A DNA stretch of 64,000 bases from Latescibacteria bacterium UBA6620 (GTDB lineage: Bacteria > Latescibacterota > UBA2968): the NCBI GenBank assembly GCA_002433075.1, contig DJHM01000022.1, positions 30,161 to 94,160 of the forward strand, in the 5' to 3' direction. Below are positions 55,822 through 64,000 of this stretch, one piece after another; within the stretch, counting starts at the first letter, position 1, and each line of letters begins with the position of its first letter. The notes under the pieces are model-generated. The model made no database searches. It was not told the DNA's origin and saw only the letters and a list, made by a program, of their open reading frames with translations. Position numbers and translations under genes: made by a program.

Positions 55822-57599
55822 TCGTGCGCACCCTTCTTCTGTGGCTTTGTCTCGCCCACACCACAGAATCGCAGAACCTCGACGCCCTCCGCACGACGAT
55901 GCGTCAGGCCCTAGAGCACGAGCGCGCCGGTCGGCTCGACCGCGCCGCCGAACTCTACGTATCCCTCAGCGCCCAACATCCAGGTCGGGCGGACCTGACC
56001 TACCGGCTGGCCGACCTCTACAAGCGAATGGGCAGGCATCAGGACGCCCTGGACGCCCTGGACGCACGAATCGTGCGGTTTCCGACCGACCCCAGGGCAC
56101 GCATCCATCGGGCAGACATCCTCATCTCGGCCGGACGCAAAAAGGAGGCTTTGCGCACCATCGATCAAGCATTGCGCAAGGCGCGGAGCCCCGGTCTGTT
56201 CATCAACGTTGCCGACACGTATCGCAAGCAGGGTCTGGACGATCTGGCCGAGCGTGCCTACCTGGCCGCCAGAGAGTCGCTCGGGGACACCACACTGTTC
56301 CAGCGCGAACTCGCGGAGATCGCCCTGGCCAGGGGAGACCATCTCGCCGCCGTACGCGAGTATGCCGGATTCGCCGCGACCAAGCCTCAGTACGCCGGTC
56401 TGGTCGAACGACAACTCGAAGAGATCGCCACGGAAGCAGACGATCCCCGAGCGATCGTGGACCTCCTGGCCGACCGCGTTCAGCGAAACCCCACACCTCA
56501 CCAGATTCGGCTCTATGTCGCCTTCGTCCTCAAAACGGGCCACGCCCTTGAGGCGGTCGACTTGCTCGCAGCGCTCCCCCGTAGAGTCCCCATCGCCGGC
56601 AGTCTCCTCACACTCGGCCGTCAGAGCCTTGAAGCCGGAGACCATCCTACCGCCGTCGTCGCCCTCGATTCGCTCGAGCACCGTGCGACCCACGACGGGA
56701 TTCGCATTCAAGCCAGACTTCTGCGTGCAAGGGCTCTCGAGAATCTGGGCCTCGACACCCGAGCCGACCAGCTTTACCGGGAAGTCGTGGCATCGCCAAA
56801 CGGAGGTCGCCTAGGCGAGGAGGGCGCCTACCGCTGGGCGCGTCTGCTGGCTAGAACCGGGCGGCCGGACTCCGCCCGCCACGTCCTCGAGCGAATGATC
56901 CTGACAGCTCGACACGGCACCTGGAGGGGACCCGCGCTGTTCGACCTATCCGATCTTCACGTCTCGGCCGGACGGTTGCCCGATGCGGAACGCGTCCTCG
57001 CCACGGTTGCCAGAGAACAGCGCGGCAATGACGGTGAAGCCTCCGCCCTCTTCAAACAGGCCGAAATCGACTTCATGCGCCTCCGCTTCGAAGCGGCATC
57101 GGAAGGTCTCCGCACCGTCTTGAGCACGAACCGAACCTACCGCGCGATCAACGACGCCATCGCCCTGTCCCATCTCCTGCAGATCGGAACGTCGCAGGAC
57201 ACGGTCGCTCTTCGCGAGTTGGCGCTCAGTCTTCGCGCCGAACGTCAGGGCGATCTCGAACACGCGCTCGCCGCCCTGAAGACCGAGGCCACACCAACCT
57301 CCCCACTCGGGGACCACATACTCCGGCGCAGGATCGAACTCCTGCAGTTGTCCGGACGTTCGGACGAAACGATCGAGACCTGCCAGACACTCGTGGACCG
57401 CTTTCCGTGGAGCCCCTTCAGTCCGTGGGCTCTACTGGTCGCCGGAGACACGTATCGCGAACGGCCTGAACACGTCGGTTCGGCCCTGGAGATGTACGAG
57501 CGTCTCCTGATCGACTATGGTCGAAGCATCGAGGCCGACGAGGCGCGGATGCGTATCAAGACCCTCAGGCCCGCGCAGACAGGGGGCCAACCGGGATGA
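55818..57599 (+). CDS. Exported tetratricopeptide-repeat protein
   Basis: 593 residues from GTG 55818 (GTGA overlap). A short signal-like segment (VRTLLLWLCLAHTTESQ) then TPR units, for example HERAGRLDRAAELYVSLSAQ, YKRMGRHQDALDALDARI and further repeats to the C-terminus (ALEMYERLLIDYGRSIEADE). TPRs bind proteins, so it may tie together the operon products in the periplasm. ATGA overlap with the next gene. Confidence 0.82.
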   Translation: MIVRTLLLWLCLAHTTESQNLDALRTTMRQALEHERAGRLDRAAELYVSLSAQHPGRADLTYRLADLYKRMGRHQDALDALDARIVRFPTDPRARIHRADILISAGRKKEALRTIDQALRKARSPGLFINVADTYRKQGLDDLAERAYLAARESLGDTTLFQRELAEIALARGDHLAAVREYAGFAATKPQYAGLVERQLEEIATEADDPRAIVDLLADRVQRNPTPHQIRLYVAFVLKTGHALEAVDLLAALPRRVPIAGSLLTLGRQSLEAGDHPTAVVALDSLEHRATHDGIRIQARLLRARALENLGLDTRADQLYREVVASPNGGRLGEEGAYRWARLLARTGRPDSARHVLERMILTARHGTWRGPALFDLSDLHVSAGRLPDAERVLATVAREQRGNDGEASALFKQAEIDFMRLRFEAASEGLRTVLSTNRTYRAINDAIALSHLLQIGTSQDTVALRELALSLRAERQGDLEHALAALKTEATPTSPLGDHILRRRIELLQLSGRSDETIETCQTLVDRFPWSPFSPWALLVAGDTYRERPEHVGSALEMYERLLIDYGRSIEADEARMRIKTLRPAQTGGQPG

Positions 57600-58855
57600 A
57601 GTCCCTTCGAATCGTCATCCTCTGCCTGTCGATAGCCGCCCCTTCGAATGCGCAGAAGCTGCTCGTCCCAATGGATCTCGACCAGACGGACCACCTCAAG
57701 GCCTACGGAGTGGCCTTCTGGGCCCTCGAGCGCGGAATCGTCGTGGAGTGGCTTCTGAACTTCAAGGGAGGATCGTTTCTCACCGACGCGACCGAGTCCC
57801 TCGTGAGGGAGGCCCGATTGCGCGATGTCTCTTTCAACATCATCTCCACGGCCGACGTGGCCCGCATCTATGGCGAGATCGAGAACGAGAACATGGATCG
57901 GGTTCGCCTGGAGAAGGCGCCCCGCATCGCCGTCTACACCCCGCCCAACAAGCAGCCCTGGGACGACGCGGTCACCCTCGCGCTGGCCTACGCCGAAATT
58001 CCCTACGACACGTTATGGGACAAGGAGGTCCTGCAGGGCGGACTTGACGAATACGACTGGCTTCACCTACACCACGAGGATTTCACCGGCCAGTATGGCA
58101 AATTCTACCGCAGCCACGGCAGGCAGCAGTGGTATCGCCAGCAACAGCGGGCGTTCGAACAGATGGCCCGGCGACTCGGGTTCGAAAAGGTCTCCACCCA
58201 GAAAAGTGCCGTCGTAGAAGCCATCGCCGAGTATGTTCGTGACGGCGGGTTCCTGTTCGCGATGTGCTCGGCCACCGACACATTCGACATCGCCCGTGCG
58301 GCGTGGGGGCTCGACATCGTCGACACCATTTACGACGGGGACCCCATTGACTCGTCAGCACACGAGCGTCTCAATTTTTCCACCCCGTTCGCTTTCCAGG
58401 ATTTCACGCTCGTCGCGGACCCGATGGAATACGAGTATTCCGACATCGACGTGTCTCCCACCGAAGAAGGACAGCCCAGAGGAGCCGATGCCGACGCCTT
58501 CACCCTGTTCGAATTCTCCGCAAAGTACGACCCGGTGCCCACAATGCTCACACAGTGCCACATTCCTGTCGTGCGCGGCTTTCTCGGACAGACCACTGCA
58601 TTTCGGCGTAGCCTCATCAAGCCGTCGGTCACCATCCTTGGAGAAATCACGGGGACCCAGAAGGTCAAGTACATCCACGGGAAGGTCGGTAACGGCACCT
58701 TCACCTTTTATGCGGGACACGACCCCGAAGACTACCAGCATCTCGTTGGCGACCCCCCGACTCAACTGTCGCTCAACCGTAACTCTCCGGGCTATCGCCT
58801 CATCCTTAACAACATCCTGTTTCCTGCGGCCAGGAAGCAGAAACGAAAGACCTGA
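57596..58855 (+). CDS. Exported protein of the family often labelled asparagine synthetase B
   Basis: 419 residues with a signal peptide (SLRIVILCLSIAAPSNAQ). It begins KLLVPMDLDQTDHLKAYGVAFW and has the block LDEYDWLHLHHEDFTGQYGKF plus YVRDGGFLFAMCSATDTFD, which I recognise from Bacteroidetes-like exported proteins labelled asparagine synthetase B without a synthetase motif. The Cys in FAMCSATD could be a nucleophile. Sits between TPR and MoxR genes in the operon (ATGA overlap upstream). Function unknown. Confidence 0.7.
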   Translation: MKSLRIVILCLSIAAPSNAQKLLVPMDLDQTDHLKAYGVAFWALERGIVVEWLLNFKGGSFLTDATESLVREARLRDVSFNIISTADVARIYGEIENENMDRVRLEKAPRIAVYTPPNKQPWDDAVTLALAYAEIPYDTLWDKEVLQGGLDEYDWLHLHHEDFTGQYGKFYRSHGRQQWYRQQQRAFEQMARRLGFEKVSTQKSAVVEAIAEYVRDGGFLFAMCSATDTFDIARAAWGLDIVDTIYDGDPIDSSAHERLNFSTPFAFQDFTLVADPMEYEYSDIDVSPTEEGQPRGADADAFTLFEFSAKYDPVPTMLTQCHIPVVRGFLGQTTAFRRSLIKPSVTILGEITGTQKVKYIHGKVGNGTFTFYAGHDPEDYQHLVGDPPTQLSLNRNSPGYRLILNNILFPAARKQKRKT

Positions 58856-58868
58856 GATCGAGGAGTCT

Positions 58869-59855
58869 ATGTCAGACAATCACGAAGACCTGCAAGCTGT
58901 CGAGCAGCTGAAGTCCGCCTACGAAGAGTTGACCGAACAGGTCGGACGCGTCATCGTCGGTCAGCGGGATGTCGTCGATCAGATGCTGATCGCGATGCTC
59001 TGTTCGGGCCACGCGCTGCTCGTCGGGGTCCCGGGTCTTGCCAAAACGCTTCTCGTCAGCACCGTGGCCCGGGCCCTCGACCTCTCCTTCAACCGCATTC
59101 AGTTCACGCCCGACCTGATGCCCTCCGACATCACGGGAACGGAAGTGCTCGAGGAGGACCAGGCGTCCGGACACAAGCAGTTTCGTTTCGTGCGTGGGCC
59201 CGTGTTCGCCAACGTCGTGCTCGCGGACGAAATCAACAGGACGCCGCCCAAAACCCAGGCCGCCTTGCTCCAAGCGATGCAGGAACACGAGGTCACTGCT
59301 GGAGGAGAAACACTCCCGCTGGGGGAGCCGTTCTTCGTCCTAGCCACACAGAATCCGATCGAACAGGAGGGCACGTACCCCCTGCCCGAGGCCCAGCTCG
59401 ATCGGTTCATGTTCAACCTCTGGATCGATTACCCGAGCGAACAGGAAGAGCGGGACATCGTCCGCTCGACCACGGGCGTCGACGATAACGACGTACGCCC
59501 CGTTCTCGACGCAGCCCGGATTGTCGAGCTTCAACACCTCGTGCGCCGCGTTCCGGCCGCCGACCAGATCATCGATTACGCTGTTTCCCTCGTGCGTCGT
59601 ACCCGCCCCGACCACGCTCCTGACGACATCGGGGGCCTCGTCAGCTGGGGGGCCGGACCCCGTGCGTCTCAATGCCTGATTCTCGGGGCCAAGGCCCGTG
59701 CGCTCCTTCAGGGCCGCTATACCCCGTCGATCGACGATGTCAGGCACATCGCCGTGGCCGTCCTTCGGCATCGAATCGTGACCAACTTCAACGCCGAGGC
59801 CGAAGGCGTCAGTCGCGTCGACATCGTAGAACGTCTCCTCGATTCGGACCGATAA
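58869..59855 (+). CDS. MoxR-type AAA+ ATPase
   Basis: 328 residues from ATG 58869 with GAGGAG. Walker A GVPGLAKT at about 52, Walker B VVLADEINR at about 117, sensor-type FVLATQNPIEQEGTYPLPEAQLDRF. The N-terminal QVGRVIVGQRDVVDQML is typical of MoxR. It is a chaperone-like ATPase that works with vWA/DUF58 proteins. 14 bp after the preceding gene and 16 bp before DUF58. Confidence 0.93.
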   Translation: MSDNHEDLQAVEQLKSAYEELTEQVGRVIVGQRDVVDQMLIAMLCSGHALLVGVPGLAKTLLVSTVARALDLSFNRIQFTPDLMPSDITGTEVLEEDQASGHKQFRFVRGPVFANVVLADEINRTPPKTQAALLQAMQEHEVTAGGETLPLGEPFFVLATQNPIEQEGTYPLPEAQLDRFMFNLWIDYPSEQEERDIVRSTTGVDDNDVRPVLDAARIVELQHLVRRVPAADQIIDYAVSLVRRTRPDHAPDDIGGLVSWGAGPRASQCLILGAKARALLQGRYTPSIDDVRHIAVAVLRHRIVTNFNAEAEGVSRVDIVERLLDSDR

Positions 59856-59870
59856 ATCGAGCAACTGCAC

Positions 59871-60767
59871 GTGGCCACCACGACCGACTACCTCGATCCC
59901 ACCGTCGTCTCGCGACTCTCGCGCCTCGACTTGGTCGCCCGTCTTGTCGTTGAGGGTTTCATCACCGGCCTTCACCAGAGTCCCTACCACGGATTCAGCG
60001 TCGAATTCTCCGAGTACCGACAGTATATGCCCGGTGATGCGCTACGCGATCTGGACTGGAAAGTCTACGGGAAGACCGACAGGCTCTACGTCAAGCGATA
60101 CGAGGAGGAAACCAACCTCAAGGCCCATCTGCTGCTCGACGCGAGCGGATCGATGGCCTACGGATCGGGCGAGACGACCAAATACCGCTACGCCTCCCAT
60201 CTGTCCGCCGCGCTCGCCTACCTGATGCTCAAGCAGCGCGATGCCGTGGGCCTGGCCGCTTTCGACCAGGGCATACGGACCCTGATCCCGCCTCGTTCAG
60301 CCAGCAGCCATCTCACCGCCGTCCTCCGTGCCTTGTCGGCGACGGAGCCTGACGGCGCCGACACGGATCTCTCGACCACATTCCACCAACTCGCGGAACA
60401 GCTCAACCGCAGGGGGCTGGTCGTCGTTCTGTCCGACCTGCTCGACGACCCCGAACAGCTCCTCAACGGCCTTAAACACTTCCGTCACCGAAACCACGAA
60501 GTCATCGTGTTCCACATCCTCGACCCGAGGGAACGCGATCTCCGCTTCGATCGGGAAACCATTTTCGTCGATCTCGAAACGGGCAGCCGCGTTTCTACCG
60601 AGCCCTGGCAGATCGCGGGCGAATACCGGGCCCACGTCGACGAACTCACCGAACGGTTCCGCAGGGAGTGTCGAGAACACCAGATCGACTATGTGCTGCT
60701 CGACACGTCGACCTCGTTCGACGTCGCGCTGTTTGGTTACCTGGCCAAACGTCGGCGCCTCCTCTGA
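59871..60767 (+). CDS. DUF58 (vWA-like) protein
   Basis: 298 residues from GTG 59871. Signature GFSVEFSEYRQYMPGDALRD then DWKVYGKTDRLYVKRYEEE, and the MIDAS-type DASGSM in LLLDASGSMAYGS. Together with MoxR this is the classic MoxR-DUF58 pair. No BatA- or BatB-type vWA genes follow; the next gene is an aldolase. Ends the operon. Confidence 0.92.
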   Translation: MATTTDYLDPTVVSRLSRLDLVARLVVEGFITGLHQSPYHGFSVEFSEYRQYMPGDALRDLDWKVYGKTDRLYVKRYEEETNLKAHLLLDASGSMAYGSGETTKYRYASHLSAALAYLMLKQRDAVGLAAFDQGIRTLIPPRSASSHLTAVLRALSATEPDGADTDLSTTFHQLAEQLNRRGLVVVLSDLLDDPEQLLNGLKHFRHRNHEVIVFHILDPRERDLRFDRETIFVDLETGSRVSTEPWQIAGEYRAHVDELTERFRRECREHQIDYVLLDTSTSFDVALFGYLAKRRRLL

Positions 60768-60863
60768 CACCTTTGCATCCCGGTTGCGCAGCCGCTCGCA
60801 TTGCCGTATGATCGCAACTCGACGCACTGCTTCCACCCCCCACACCATACCCGGGAAGACCTC

Positions 60864-61646
60864 ATGAGAAAGAGCAAAGTCCTTTCGAAGATTCGCGACG
60901 GCCGGCTGGCTCGCATCTGCGGCCTCGGTCACTTTCTACCTTTCTTCATTCGCCACGCCGCCCACAATCGATACGACGGGATCTGGCTCGACCTCGAGCA
61001 TCGGGCGATGGACACGCGCGAAGTCCAATCGATCCTCGCCTTCTGTCAGGCAAGCGACATTGACTGTATGGTCCGTCCGCCGACCCTCCAGCGCACACGC
61101 CTGTATAGATACCTCGAAGACGGCGCCGCCGGATTCATGATTCCTTTCGTGTCGACTCCCGAAATCGCCCGTCAGGTCGTCCACACTGTCAAGTACCCAC
61201 CCGAAGGCAACCGCGGGCTCGACGGCGCCGGTCTCGACACGAACTTCACGCTCGACACGTGGACTCCGGACAGCACCTACATCGAGGATGCTAATCGGGA
61301 GACCTTTATCGTCGCCCAGATCGAGACCCCGGAGGCCGTCGCCAACGCCGCCGAAATCGCAGCCGTACCCGGCATCGACCTTCTGTTTATCGGACCCGGC
61401 GACCTTGGTCTAAGACTCGACGCGGACCCCGGAATTAAAATGACACTCGATGAAGCGGTTGAGAAGGTCGCCGAAGCGGCCAGCGCCCAGGGCAAAGCCT
61501 GGGGCCGAACCGCCGGAAGCGTGGAGGAACTGAAGAAGTTTCGCGCAATGGGAGCGCAGATGCTCCCGTGGGGAGGGGACTTCGCCCTGCTCAAGGTACT
61601 CGAAAATTGCAGCCAGGAACTCGACGATGTATTGGGCGACCGATAG
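60864..61646 (+). CDS. HpcH/HpaI-type 2-keto-3-deoxy acid aldolase
   Basis: 260 residues from ATG 60864 with GGGAAG upstream. Barrel with YDGIWLDLEHRAMD, VRPPT (Arg), GAAGFMIPFVSTPEIA, QIETPEAVANA (Glu metal ligand), GIDLLFIGPGDLGLRL (Asp metal ligand) and WGRTAGS. The family splits 2-keto-3-deoxy sugar acids to pyruvate and an aldehyde. It would fit downstream of the enolase-superfamily dehydratases at 23-26 kb. 97 bp after the DUF58 gene; converges with the aldo/keto reductase. Confidence 0.88.
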   Translation: MRKSKVLSKIRDGRLARICGLGHFLPFFIRHAAHNRYDGIWLDLEHRAMDTREVQSILAFCQASDIDCMVRPPTLQRTRLYRYLEDGAAGFMIPFVSTPEIARQVVHTVKYPPEGNRGLDGAGLDTNFTLDTWTPDSTYIEDANRETFIVAQIETPEAVANAAEIAAVPGIDLLFIGPGDLGLRLDADPGIKMTLDEAVEKVAEAASAQGKAWGRTAGSVEELKKFRAMGAQMLPWGGDFALLKVLENCSQELDDVLGDR

Positions 61647-61651
61647 ACGCC

Positions 61652-62563
61652 TTACAGACCGCTCAGCTCGTTCCGAAGGTCCTCTGACAGTCCCGTCGCC
61701 TCCGCTTCGAATGCCTGGTCGATGTGCCCCAGGCTACGGGCGCCGACCAGAACCGAACTGATTCCGGGCTGTCCGATCACCCAGGCGAGAGCGAGCTGAA
61801 TCATCGATCGCCCTTCCCGTTCGGAGACGACACGCAGTTTTTCCATCCGATCGAAGTTCTCGTCGTTGAAATAGATGTCCTGATGCCCCGGAATCACGTC
61901 GAATCGTGTGCCGGCCGGGACCTCTCCGCCCTTCCTGTACTTCCCCGTCAGGAAGCCTGCTCCCAGCGGGCTGTAGGAGATCACCCCGATCTCACGCTCC
62001 TCGCATAGCGGTAGAACGTCCCCTTCGATCTCTCTCGTGACCAGATTGTAGTTCGGCTGCACCGATTCAAGACGCGCGAAACCCCCGGCTTCGCACGCGT
62101 TCAGCGCCTGCTCGAGCTGTGCCCCATCGTAATTGCTGCAACCCACGTACCGAGCCTTGCCCTGTTCAACCAGTCGATTCAGGCCCCCCATCGTATCGTC
62201 TACCGGCACTGCATCCGTCCAGTTGTGAACCTGGAACAGATCGATCGTGTCGACACCCAGTCGCCCCAGACTCTCCTCCGCCGAAGCCACCACACGATCG
62301 GCGGTCAGGTCGTCGCCAGCCACTTTCGTCGCCAGCACGATGTCGTCCCGCGTCCCTCGGCTGCCGATCCAGTTTCCCAGGGCTTGTTCCGACGCGCCTG
62401 CGGCGTACGCCTCGGCGGTATCGAACAGCGTGATCCCCTTCCCGATCGCGTGATCCATCACGCCGAACGCGGTCTCCTCGTCGATCTCTCGTCCGAACGT
62501 CACGCACCCCATCCCGATCGAGCTCACCTGCAACGATGTCTTCCCCAACCCCCGATAGTCCAT
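61652..62563 (-). CDS. Aldo/keto reductase
   Basis: 303 residues from ATG 62563 with a GGGAGG site. Visible parts: SSIGMGCVTFG, TLFDTAEAYAAGASEQALG (catalytic Asp and Tyr), VLATKVAGDD (catalytic Lys), QVHNWTD (His-Asn in place of His), QPNYNLVTRE, SYSPLGAGFLTGKY and the NADPH-binding VLVGARSLGHIDQA. The product reduces a carbonyl with NADPH or runs the reverse reaction. The convergent aldolase 5 bp away and its aldehyde product suggest a link. Confidence 0.88.
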   Translation of the reverse strand: MDYRGLGKTSLQVSSIGMGCVTFGREIDEETAFGVMDHAIGKGITLFDTAEAYAAGASEQALGNWIGSRGTRDDIVLATKVAGDDLTADRVVASAEESLGRLGVDTIDLFQVHNWTDAVPVDDTMGGLNRLVEQGKARYVGCSNYDGAQLEQALNACEAGGFARLESVQPNYNLVTREIEGDVLPLCEEREIGVISYSPLGAGFLTGKYRKGGEVPAGTRFDVIPGHQDIYFNDENFDRMEKLRVVSEREGRSMIQLALAWVIGQPGISSVLVGARSLGHIDQAFEAEATGLSEDLRNELSGL

Positions 62564-62635
62564 CTTCGACCTCCCTGTGGTTGAATCCGCCTTAGGCACC
62601 ATAAATCGTATCCCGACCACGGTCCGTCAACCCCA

Positions 62636-62667
62636 TAAAAAATCCGGAGAGCGAACGCTCTCCGGAT
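62636..62667 (-). terminator. Intrinsic terminator
   Basis: ATCCGGAGAGC / GCTCTCCGGAT (62642-62652, 62657-62667) with T-run on the minus strand (62641 down to 62636). It ends the gene at 62693-63469. Confidence 0.85.
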
Positions 62668-62692
62668 AGTAGACAGACATTCTAAAACGGTC

Positions 62693-63469
62693 TCAGGCCG
62701 ATCTTCGCAACGGCTCGAATTCGAAATTCGGATCCAGTTCCGCAAGGCCGAGAGCAAGTTCGTTGACGCGCTCTCGATTGGAATCACTCTGACAGACCAG
62801 CCACTCGTTATACGCGTCGAGGAACCAGTCTCTCCCGGCTTTAACCAGACCTGGCCGTGCGTTTTCGTGAACCTCGCGTTGGAGGTGAAAAACCTCGCCC
62901 GCCGTCAAACGCTTCATCAGCCCGAGATGATCGATGCGCAGACGTGTCAGGATACGAACATAGGTGTCGAACCCTTCGGCCAGCTTGCTCAGGACCTCCG
63001 ACACCGCCGATCGTCGTCCCAGACAACCGACCAGGTGCGACGCGAACCGATAGTAAACCGGCCCCTGTTCGCTCAACCTGCGGATCGATCCGTCTGCACC
63101 CCGACCGCCCTCGCAGGACGCCCGGTCGAACAGACTGACGGACAGAAGCCCATAGTCCGCGTTCGCCCGATAGACTCGGTAGCGTTGCCTTGTATCGTTC
63201 GTCGCGACGTGTTCGACAACATCGGAATCGTAACTCGAAACGACCGGACCGTAGGCCTTTTGAAAGGAACGATCCAGGAAGCCGTGGAGGAGACTCGAGA
63301 GGTAGACGTTGAAGTCTTCGTCGTCTTCGGTTTCCAAACCCGTCGCTAACCGCGACTTGAGGAGCGCGTCCAACAGGAAGAACAGGGATTCTTCCCGCTC
63401 GCGGCCCCCGATGATCTGGTAAGGAAAACTTCGCACGACCGCCTCCTTTGTGTAGTCTCCCTTATCCAT
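62693..63469 (-). CDS. Hypothetical protein, 258 aa
   Basis: Not recognised. ATG start, no signal peptide or transmembrane helix; largely helical-looking with LFFLLDALLKSRLATGLE, LSSLLHGFLDRSFQKAYG and a last part rich in charged residues (YNEWLVCQSDSNRERVNEL). GAGGCGGTC region is near the start but no strong Shine-Dalgarno except CCTCCTTT-type sequence inside the gene. A strong terminator follows, and the downstream gene is the AKR. Confidence 0.65.
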   Translation of the reverse strand: MDKGDYTKEAVVRSFPYQIIGGREREESLFFLLDALLKSRLATGLETEDDEDFNVYLSSLLHGFLDRSFQKAYGPVVSSYDSDVVEHVATNDTRQRYRVYRANADYGLLSVSLFDRASCEGGRGADGSIRRLSEQGPVYYRFASHLVGCLGRRSAVSEVLSKLAEGFDTYVRILTRLRIDHLGLMKRLTAGEVFHLQREVHENARPGLVKAGRDWFLDAYNEWLVCQSDSNRERVNELALGLAELDPNFEFEPLRRSA

Positions 63470-63604
63470 TAAATTCCTCGTGATTATGATTTATATCGGC
63501 ACTATTGGACAACCATCGACCTTTCTTTTTGCCGGATCAATACCGATCCACGTGGCAGTATGATTTTGTTTGCACTCGTTCTTCACGACTGCTGAACGCA
63601 AAAA

Positions 63605-63628
63605 GGGCGCAGGATCACCCCTGCGCCC
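63605..63628 (-). terminator. Intrinsic terminator
   Basis: GGGCGCAGG / CCTGCGCCC with TTTTT on the minus-strand 3' side (63604 down to 63600). It serves the cut-off gene at 63657-64000. Confidence 0.8.
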
Positions 63629-63656
63629 ACCGTCAAGACGTCCTTAAGGGAAAGCT

Positions 63657-64000
63657 TCAGGGCCCGATCTGTGCCGTAACTCCTCTCCCGAACAACGAAA
63701 CCCGTCCACCTCGAAGGCTGCTCAGAAAACCGTCGAATTGAGCCAGATGCACGTTGCCCGCCGCAATCGGATCGTTCACCGCACTGGCCGGTAAGGTTCC
63801 CGGATTGTTGATCGCAGTCAAAAACGTGCCGAACGCCATCTCAAAGTCCTCGAGCGCTCCCTCGTAGTCTGTGATGTGCGCGTCGAGAAGCGTTGGATGG
63901 TCTGGACGGAGCGTGGTTGCGCGAGCCTTCGACTGCTCAAGCCGCCGGATCAGGTTCCGTGTGAACTCCGAGATCCAGTAGTCGGAAGCAACTCCCAGCT
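63657..64000 (-). CDS. Hypothetical protein, C-terminal part (5' end beyond window)
   Basis: The minus-strand frame is open to the window end and stops at TGA 63657-63659. The visible end includes SDYWISEFTRNLIRRLEQSK, HITDYEGALEDFEMAFGTF and a terminal part FDGFLSSLRGGRVSLFGRG. No domain recognised. An ATG at 63839 is internal, since the frame continues through it. Confidence 0.6.
   Translation of the reverse strand, partial: LGVASDYWISEFTRNLIRRLEQSKARATTLRPDHPTLLDAHITDYEGALEDFEMAFGTFLTAINNPGTLPASAVNDPIAAGNVHLAQFDGFLSSLRGGRVSLFGRGVTAQIGP

Noticed and set aside
1..64000. CRISPR array, prophage, insertion sequence or integrase
   Set aside because: No regular repeat-spacer pattern and no transposase or integrase motif was seen in any frame.

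Overview
The window is GC-rich chromosomal DNA from an uncultured-type diderm bacterium. An LptD-like outer-membrane assembly protein argues for an LPS-type outer membrane. The mix of many phytanoyl-CoA dioxygenase (PhyH) family proteins, enolase-superfamily dehydratases, a sulfatase, TIM-barrel sugar isomerases, a VCBS/dockerin-like secreted protein and small secreted proteins with a GWxTD-type look resembles Latescibacterota/Poribacteria-like metagenome genomes. That placement is inference; there is no rRNA gene. One tRNA gene (Leu, TAG anticodon) is present. I saw no CRISPR array, transposase, integrase or phage gene.

Layout. (1) 1-34 kb is a catabolic and accessory region of mostly single genes or short runs: a cut-off carbon-nitrogen hydrolase, a PhyH oxygenase, an alditol oxidase-like flavoenzyme, two TIM-barrel isomerases, a glutamate symporter (GltS type), a PhyH-HEAT fusion, gamma-glutamyltransferase, a sialidase-like gene broken by a frameshift, an HD-GYP phosphodiesterase, a radical SAM protein, a FAH-family hydrolase coupled to an MFS gene that carries an in-frame stop, a Gfo/Idh/MocA oxidoreductase, RidA, PhyH, a 2-hydroxyacid dehydrogenase, two enolase-superfamily enzymes, an alpha/beta hydrolase, a methyltransferase, a PIG-L deacetylase, a tandem PhyH pair and a sulfatase. 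Together these look like scavenging of sugar acids, modified sugars and peptides. Intergenic spaces hold dispersed repeats, hairpins and gene remnants. (2) 34-38 kb is a minus-strand block: Nramp-related transporter, glycerol-3-phosphate dehydrogenase, diaminopimelate decarboxylase. (3) 38-41.3 kb holds a cyclic-nucleotide-binding protein, a decaying cluster of small secreted proteins, tRNA-Leu and two very small genes behind a promoter-like AT-rich segment. (4) 41.3-60.8 kb is housekeeping and envelope: a histidine kinase with an N-terminal cNMP domain, LptD, then a tightly overlapping plus-strand run dtd-maf-RodZ-like-priA-flippase-CxxCxxCC protein-DUF4159-DUF4175-like-TPR-secreted protein-MoxR-DUF58. 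(5) 60.8-64 kb has a HpcH/HpaI aldolase, an aldo/keto reductase and two unknown minus-strand genes, the last cut by the window end.

Most notable points: a tandem pair of PhyH proteins in which the iron-binding HxD motif reads HxG, as in 2-oxoglutarate halogenases; a PhyH-HEAT fusion; the long MoxR/DUF58/DUF4159/DUF4175 operon fused to cell-maintenance genes; several genes interrupted by a single stop or homopolymer indel; and an inverted, dispersed hairpin repeat shared by two intergenic regions. All family names come from reading motifs by eye; no database search was possible.
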